Part shown: piece after piece, positions 60,752-64,000 of the stretch | Layout: every line of letters begins with the position of its first letter | Numbering within the stretch: position 1 is the stretch's first letter | Origin: Gammaproteobacteria bacterium | Lineage (GTDB): Bacteria; Pseudomonadota; Gammaproteobacteria; Enterobacterales; Alteromonadaceae | Assembly: GCA_018825965.1 (NCBI GenBank) | Contig: JAHKAA010000005.1 | Coordinates: forward strand, 1-64,000 | DNA: 64,000 bases | Direction: 5' to 3' | Program-made: the position numbers and the translations under genes | Notes under the pieces: generated by a model | What the model was told of the DNA's origin: nothing | What the model saw: the letters and a program-made list of their open reading frames with translations, nothing else | Databases searched by the model: none

Positions 60752-63154
60752 TTAGAAACGATAACTCAAATCGGCGTAATAAGAGCCGCCGTTAAAGCCA
60801 AAAGGCGCATTGGTGTTCGGGTACATAAAGATCCCATTGAAGCTGTTGATCGTCGGTTGTTTATCCGGATAGGTATCAAACAGATTGTTTGCGCCAAAAC
60901 CAAAACGTAAGTCATCGGTCAGCTCATAGTGGAAGGTAATATCTACTGTGGTTTTGCCGCTGTAGGTTTTGTCTCCTGTGGCATAACCAATAGTGTAAGG
61001 ACCAAAATAGTTTAGCCTCAGGTTGGTTTGCAGCTGTTTATAATCCTGCGTCAGGCTCCAGACCGCGCCTTTGTTTGGGTTGGCTTTGGTTAAGCGGACC
61101 TGTTCTACCCGGTCAAAGAGTTTGGTTTCCAGGCCATCCAGCAAGGCAGGAACCCGAATTGCATCTATGCCGGTGTCGTTGTATTGGGCGCTGAAAGAAG
61201 TTTTCCATTCGCCCCATAAACCCGCGTCCCACTGATAAGCGGCCACAGCTTCCAGACCCTGAGTGGTGGTATCTACTGCGTTGGTAAAGAAGCGTACTGA
61301 GTTGGCTCCTGAGTCGCCCAGAATCTCCGCTAAGGCAGCACTGTCGGCACGGCCAACACTGCCTGTCAGTATCACGCGGTCGTCCAGTTCAATACGGTAA
61401 GCATCCAGCGTAAAGCTAAAGCCATCGTCGCCCTGAAAGGTAATACCGGCGCTGAAACTTAAGGCTGACTCCGCTTGTAAATCACCCTGACCTATAGCGC
61501 GGGTCACAGCTGAAATATTGTTAAAAGTACCGGACTCAGTTGGTGTCAGTACACCGCTTTGTGGATCAGCGACAAAAAGTGTCGACAGGTTGGAGAAATA
61601 CAGTTGCTGCACACTGGGAGCACGGAACGCATCGTTGGCTGTGGCGCGCACTGCCCATTGTTCGGTTAACTGATAACGGCCTGATAATTTCCAGCTGGTA
61701 TCGCTGCCAAAGTCGGAATAGTCTTCCTGGCGCAGTGCTGCACCCCAGGTGAAATCGTCGGTCAGGGCGTTTTCCAGCTCCAGATAAAGCGCGGTATTGT
61801 GACGCGATTCATCCACTTCTGACTCTGGCGTAAAACCACCAAAACCCTGAATACCTCCGGCTTTATTCTGATACCCATAATTGCGCCATGACAACTCTTC
61901 ACCAGCTTTGATCTGGTAGCTGTTATGACGGCGGCTGAGGCCTGTGGATACCACCAATTCTGAGTCGTTGATAAAGCTGTATCTTTTGCTGGCATCTATA
62001 TTGAAGTTTTGCTCGGCATTCACCAGCTCACCGGCATAAGCGCTGCTTGGGCTGTTTGGGCCAAAAGACGCGTTCAGCGAATTATTGACATAATATTGGA
62101 AACTGCTTTGACCTGTACCTGCAGATAAGTCCAACCGCCAGTCGGCGACATCAAATTTAACCCCTGCAGTCAAAGAGTAGTCGCCTGATTCCGGGGCTAT
62201 TTCCGGCAGATAACCGTCAGGGTAAATTTCCGGGATATTACGGGCATCTTTGGCAATACGATAAAAAGCGCCTGAAGCTGATTCTCTGTGGCTGGCACCA
62301 CCAAAAGCATACCATTCTGTAGTGCCCTGTTCGTAACCAGCATTAATAAATACAGACTGTTGCTTAAAGGCGGCATCACCCACTTTGTGGCTTAAGCGGT
62401 TAAAGCTGGCTTCACGTGGGTCTGGTGCGCCGTTAATAGGGTTGTATTGTTCACGGGGATCTAAGCCCGCTCTGTTGGTGCCGTTTTTATGTTGCTGTTC
62501 AACACTCAGGTTCACAAAACCAGTGTCGGCAAAACGAAAGCCTGAATTCAGCGATGCCTTGTAGTATTCACCATCTCCTTCATAGGTCTGGCCAGCGCTG
62601 GCTGCGACTTCACCTGAGCCCGCCTGATCTTTCAGAACTATGTTAATGACACCTGCAATAGCATCTGAACCATACTGAGCTGCAGCGCCGTCACGTAATA
62701 CTTCAATGCGTTTAATAGCAGAGACAGGGATAGTATTCAGATCCACGTTTGAACTGCCACGGCCCATAGTGCCGTTTAAGTGAACCAAAGCTGTGCCATG
62801 CCGTCTTTTACCATTGACCAGGACCAGCGTATGGTCAGGTGATAAACCACGTAAACTAGCTGGTTTTACTGCATCTGAACCATCAGTAATAGAAGATGTT
62901 GGGAAGTTAAAGCTTGGAACCAACATTTGCAGTGCTTTTGCGGTTTCCAGCGCTCCTGTACCTGCCAGTTGAGCTTCATCAATAATATCGATTGGTGAGC
63001 TGGTTTCAGTGGCCGAACGCACTGATAAACGGCTGCCTATAACAGAAATTTTTTCGACCCCGGCCTGCGCCTGTTGCGCCAGAGTGCTGCCGCTATAAGT
63101 ACTGCTGATCAGTGCCAAAGTAATAGCTGAGGCCAGTGGAGTTTGTATTGTCAT
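60752..63154 (-). CDS. TonB-dependent receptor, substrate unknown
   Basis: An 800-residue outer-membrane receptor. A signal peptide (ends STYSGSTLAQ) precedes the TonB box-like region (EKISVIGSR). The plug contains SLRGLSPDHTLVLVNGKRRHGTALVHLNGTMGRGSSNVDLNTIPVSAIKRIEVLRDGAAAQYGSDAIAGVINIVLK, a pattern typical of the large Alteromonadales/Xanthomonas-type receptors for carbohydrates or other organics. The barrel ends FGFNGGSYYADLSYRF. ATG 63154 has AAAAAAGGA upstream and was preferred over 63196. No substrate operon adjoins; the divergent neighbour is a cation symporter. Confidence 0.92.
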   Translation of the reverse strand: MTIQTPLASAITLALISSTYSGSTLAQQAQAGVEKISVIGSRLSVRSATETSSPIDIIDEAQLAGTGALETAKALQMLVPSFNFPTSSITDGSDAVKPASLRGLSPDHTLVLVNGKRRHGTALVHLNGTMGRGSSNVDLNTIPVSAIKRIEVLRDGAAAQYGSDAIAGVINIVLKDQAGSGEVAASAGQTYEGDGEYYKASLNSGFRFADTGFVNLSVEQQHKNGTNRAGLDPREQYNPINGAPDPREASFNRLSHKVGDAAFKQQSVFINAGYEQGTTEWYAFGGASHRESASGAFYRIAKDARNIPEIYPDGYLPEIAPESGDYSLTAGVKFDVADWRLDLSAGTGQSSFQYYVNNSLNASFGPNSPSSAYAGELVNAEQNFNIDASKRYSFINDSELVVSTGLSRRHNSYQIKAGEELSWRNYGYQNKAGGIQGFGGFTPESEVDESRHNTALYLELENALTDDFTWGAALRQEDYSDFGSDTSWKLSGRYQLTEQWAVRATANDAFRAPSVQQLYFSNLSTLFVADPQSGVLTPTESGTFNNISAVTRAIGQGDLQAESALSFSAGITFQGDDGFSFTLDAYRIELDDRVILTGSVGRADSAALAEILGDSGANSVRFFTNAVDTTTQGLEAVAAYQWDAGLWGEWKTSFSAQYNDTGIDAIRVPALLDGLETKLFDRVEQVRLTKANPNKGAVWSLTQDYKQLQTNLRLNYFGPYTIGYATGDKTYSGKTTVDITFHYELTDDLRFGFGANNLFDTYPDKQPTINSFNGIFMYPNTNAPFGFNGGSYYADLSYRF

Positions 63155-63369
63155 GTTAAATCCTTTTTTAATCTGCTGTTTTGTGATCATACCCAATCTT
63201 TTATGTAAATATTTTAATAAATTGTGATTTTATATTTCAAATGGATATAAAAGGTTTCACTTTATTAGGTAAATACCTTGTTCCTTTTGGTTCTGGCTTA
63301 GAACTGAACTGAATAGGTCGGAATGCAGACAGCCCCTATACTGGCGGCCTTTACAGCGCGGAATTAGTT

Positions 63370-64000
63370 ATGAAAAACATCAATTTAAACTTAGCCCTCT
63401 GGCAACAGGTGCTACTTGCTATGGTACTGGGGACTGTGGCAGGTTTAGTCTTAGGCGCCGATGCTTTGGTGTTAAAACCTTTGGGCACTGCCTATATCAA
63501 TGCCATTAGAATGCTGGTGATCCCGCTGGTGTTTTTTAGTCTGATTTTAAGTATCACCTCACTGGGGCAAGGCAAAGGCTTAGGTCGTATAGCCAGTAAA
63601 ACAGTGGGTTTGTTTTTATTAACCGCCTTGATTGCCAGCCTGATAGGCCTTGGCGTTGGCACTGCCTTTCAATTTGAAACCGGCCAGAATTTAGTGGCTG
63701 CACAAGTCACTGAAAAAGTCATACCTCCTGTCAGCCAGGTGCTGGTGGATTTAATACCAGCCAATCCTATTGCGGCTATGGCGCAAGGCCAGGTTTTACC
63801 TGTGATGTTGTTTGCTATTTTGTTGGGGCTGGCGCTGCGTAATATTGGTGAAAAAGGCGCTGCCATGCTTTCTGTGGTGCGTTCCGGTGCCGATATGATG
63901 TTTGAAGTTACCCGCCTGGTATTGTTGTTTACCCCTGTCGGGGTTTTTGGTTTGATAGCCTGGGTGGTTGGTACTTATGGTTTAGAGATGCTGCTGCCGC
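63370..64000 (+). CDS. DAACS dicarboxylate/amino-acid:cation symporter, 5' part
   Basis: A frame starting at ATG 63370 stays open to the window edge (about 210 residues). MKNINLNLALWQQVLLAMVLGTVAGLVLG, then INAIRMLVIPLVFFSLILSITSLGQGKGLGRI and LIPANPIAAMAQGQVLPVMLFAILLGLALRNIG, are typical of the GltP/DctA/SstT family of sodium- or proton-coupled carriers for glutamate, aspartate or C4-dicarboxylates. The substrate-determining C-terminal half (with the NMDGT motif) lies outside the window. Divergent from the TonB receptor. Confidence 0.88.
   Translation, partial: MKNINLNLALWQQVLLAMVLGTVAGLVLGADALVLKPLGTAYINAIRMLVIPLVFFSLILSITSLGQGKGLGRIASKTVGLFLLTALIASLIGLGVGTAFQFETGQNLVAAQVTEKVIPPVSQVLVDLIPANPIAAMAQGQVLPVMLFAILLGLALRNIGEKGAAMLSVVRSGADMMFEVTRLVLLFTPVGVFGLIAWVVGTYGLEMLLP

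Overview
The window comes from a gammaproteobacterial chromosome. Gene order is typical of Alteromonadales/Chromatiaceae-like bacteria: rpsU-yqeY-dnaG-rpoD with a nearby tRNA, nudF-yqiB-cpdA-yqiA-parE-(TPR)-parC-plsC-rraB, ygiF-glnE, and tolC beside lpxL. Protein style and the many His-rich zinc proteins fit a Rheinheimera-like organism. That genus guess is an inference from memory, not a search result.

Layout. 1-950: a structured, element-like sequence abuts the 3' part of the tRNA-hydroxylation gene trhP (yegQ), followed by its ferredoxin partner yfhL. 1080-3147: a yeast-FCY1-like cytosine deaminase and a GAF-PAS-GGDEF cyclase. 3127-11297: a zinc-starvation locus. A divergent Zur box at 7424 faces a His-rich ZnuD-type receptor and an AztD-like zinc lipoprotein on one side, and merC-like, zigA, DUF1826, zrgA, zur and a second CobW GTPase on the other. 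11352-16104: rof, then the nitric-oxide regulator norR, three NorR-type sites, a sigma-54 promoter, nnrS and hmp.

16648-22649: a small AT-rich genomic island bounded by 96-bp direct repeats that contain the 3' half of tRNA-Ile2(CAU). It holds a broken integrase, an intact tyrosine recombinase, a small membrane protein and a three-gene minus-strand cassette. The cassette encodes a Sec-exported acidic, aromatic-rich protein, a SelO-fold (AMPylase/pseudokinase-like) protein and a HlyC-like acyltransferase. The enzyme pair recalls the MceJ/MceI (MchC/MchD) pair that modifies siderophore microcins, but the likely substrate is not a microcin. It is my best candidate for an undescribed protein-modification system.

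22797-38889: core genes (rpoD, dnaG, yqeY, rpsU, tsaD, plsY, folB, folK, cca, gspAB, an HD-GYP phosphodiesterase, putA and an Lrp-type regulator). 38987-41868: a small accessory patch with BrnTA and RES/Xre toxin-antitoxin modules, REP-like repeats, a hairpin-rich non-coding block and a DUF2971 gene. 42194-64000: core genes again, ending with a PEP-mutase-family enzyme, a TonB receptor and a cation symporter cut by the window edge.

All functions are read from motifs and remembered families. No database search was run. Start sites were chosen from ribosome binding sites, overlaps and family length.
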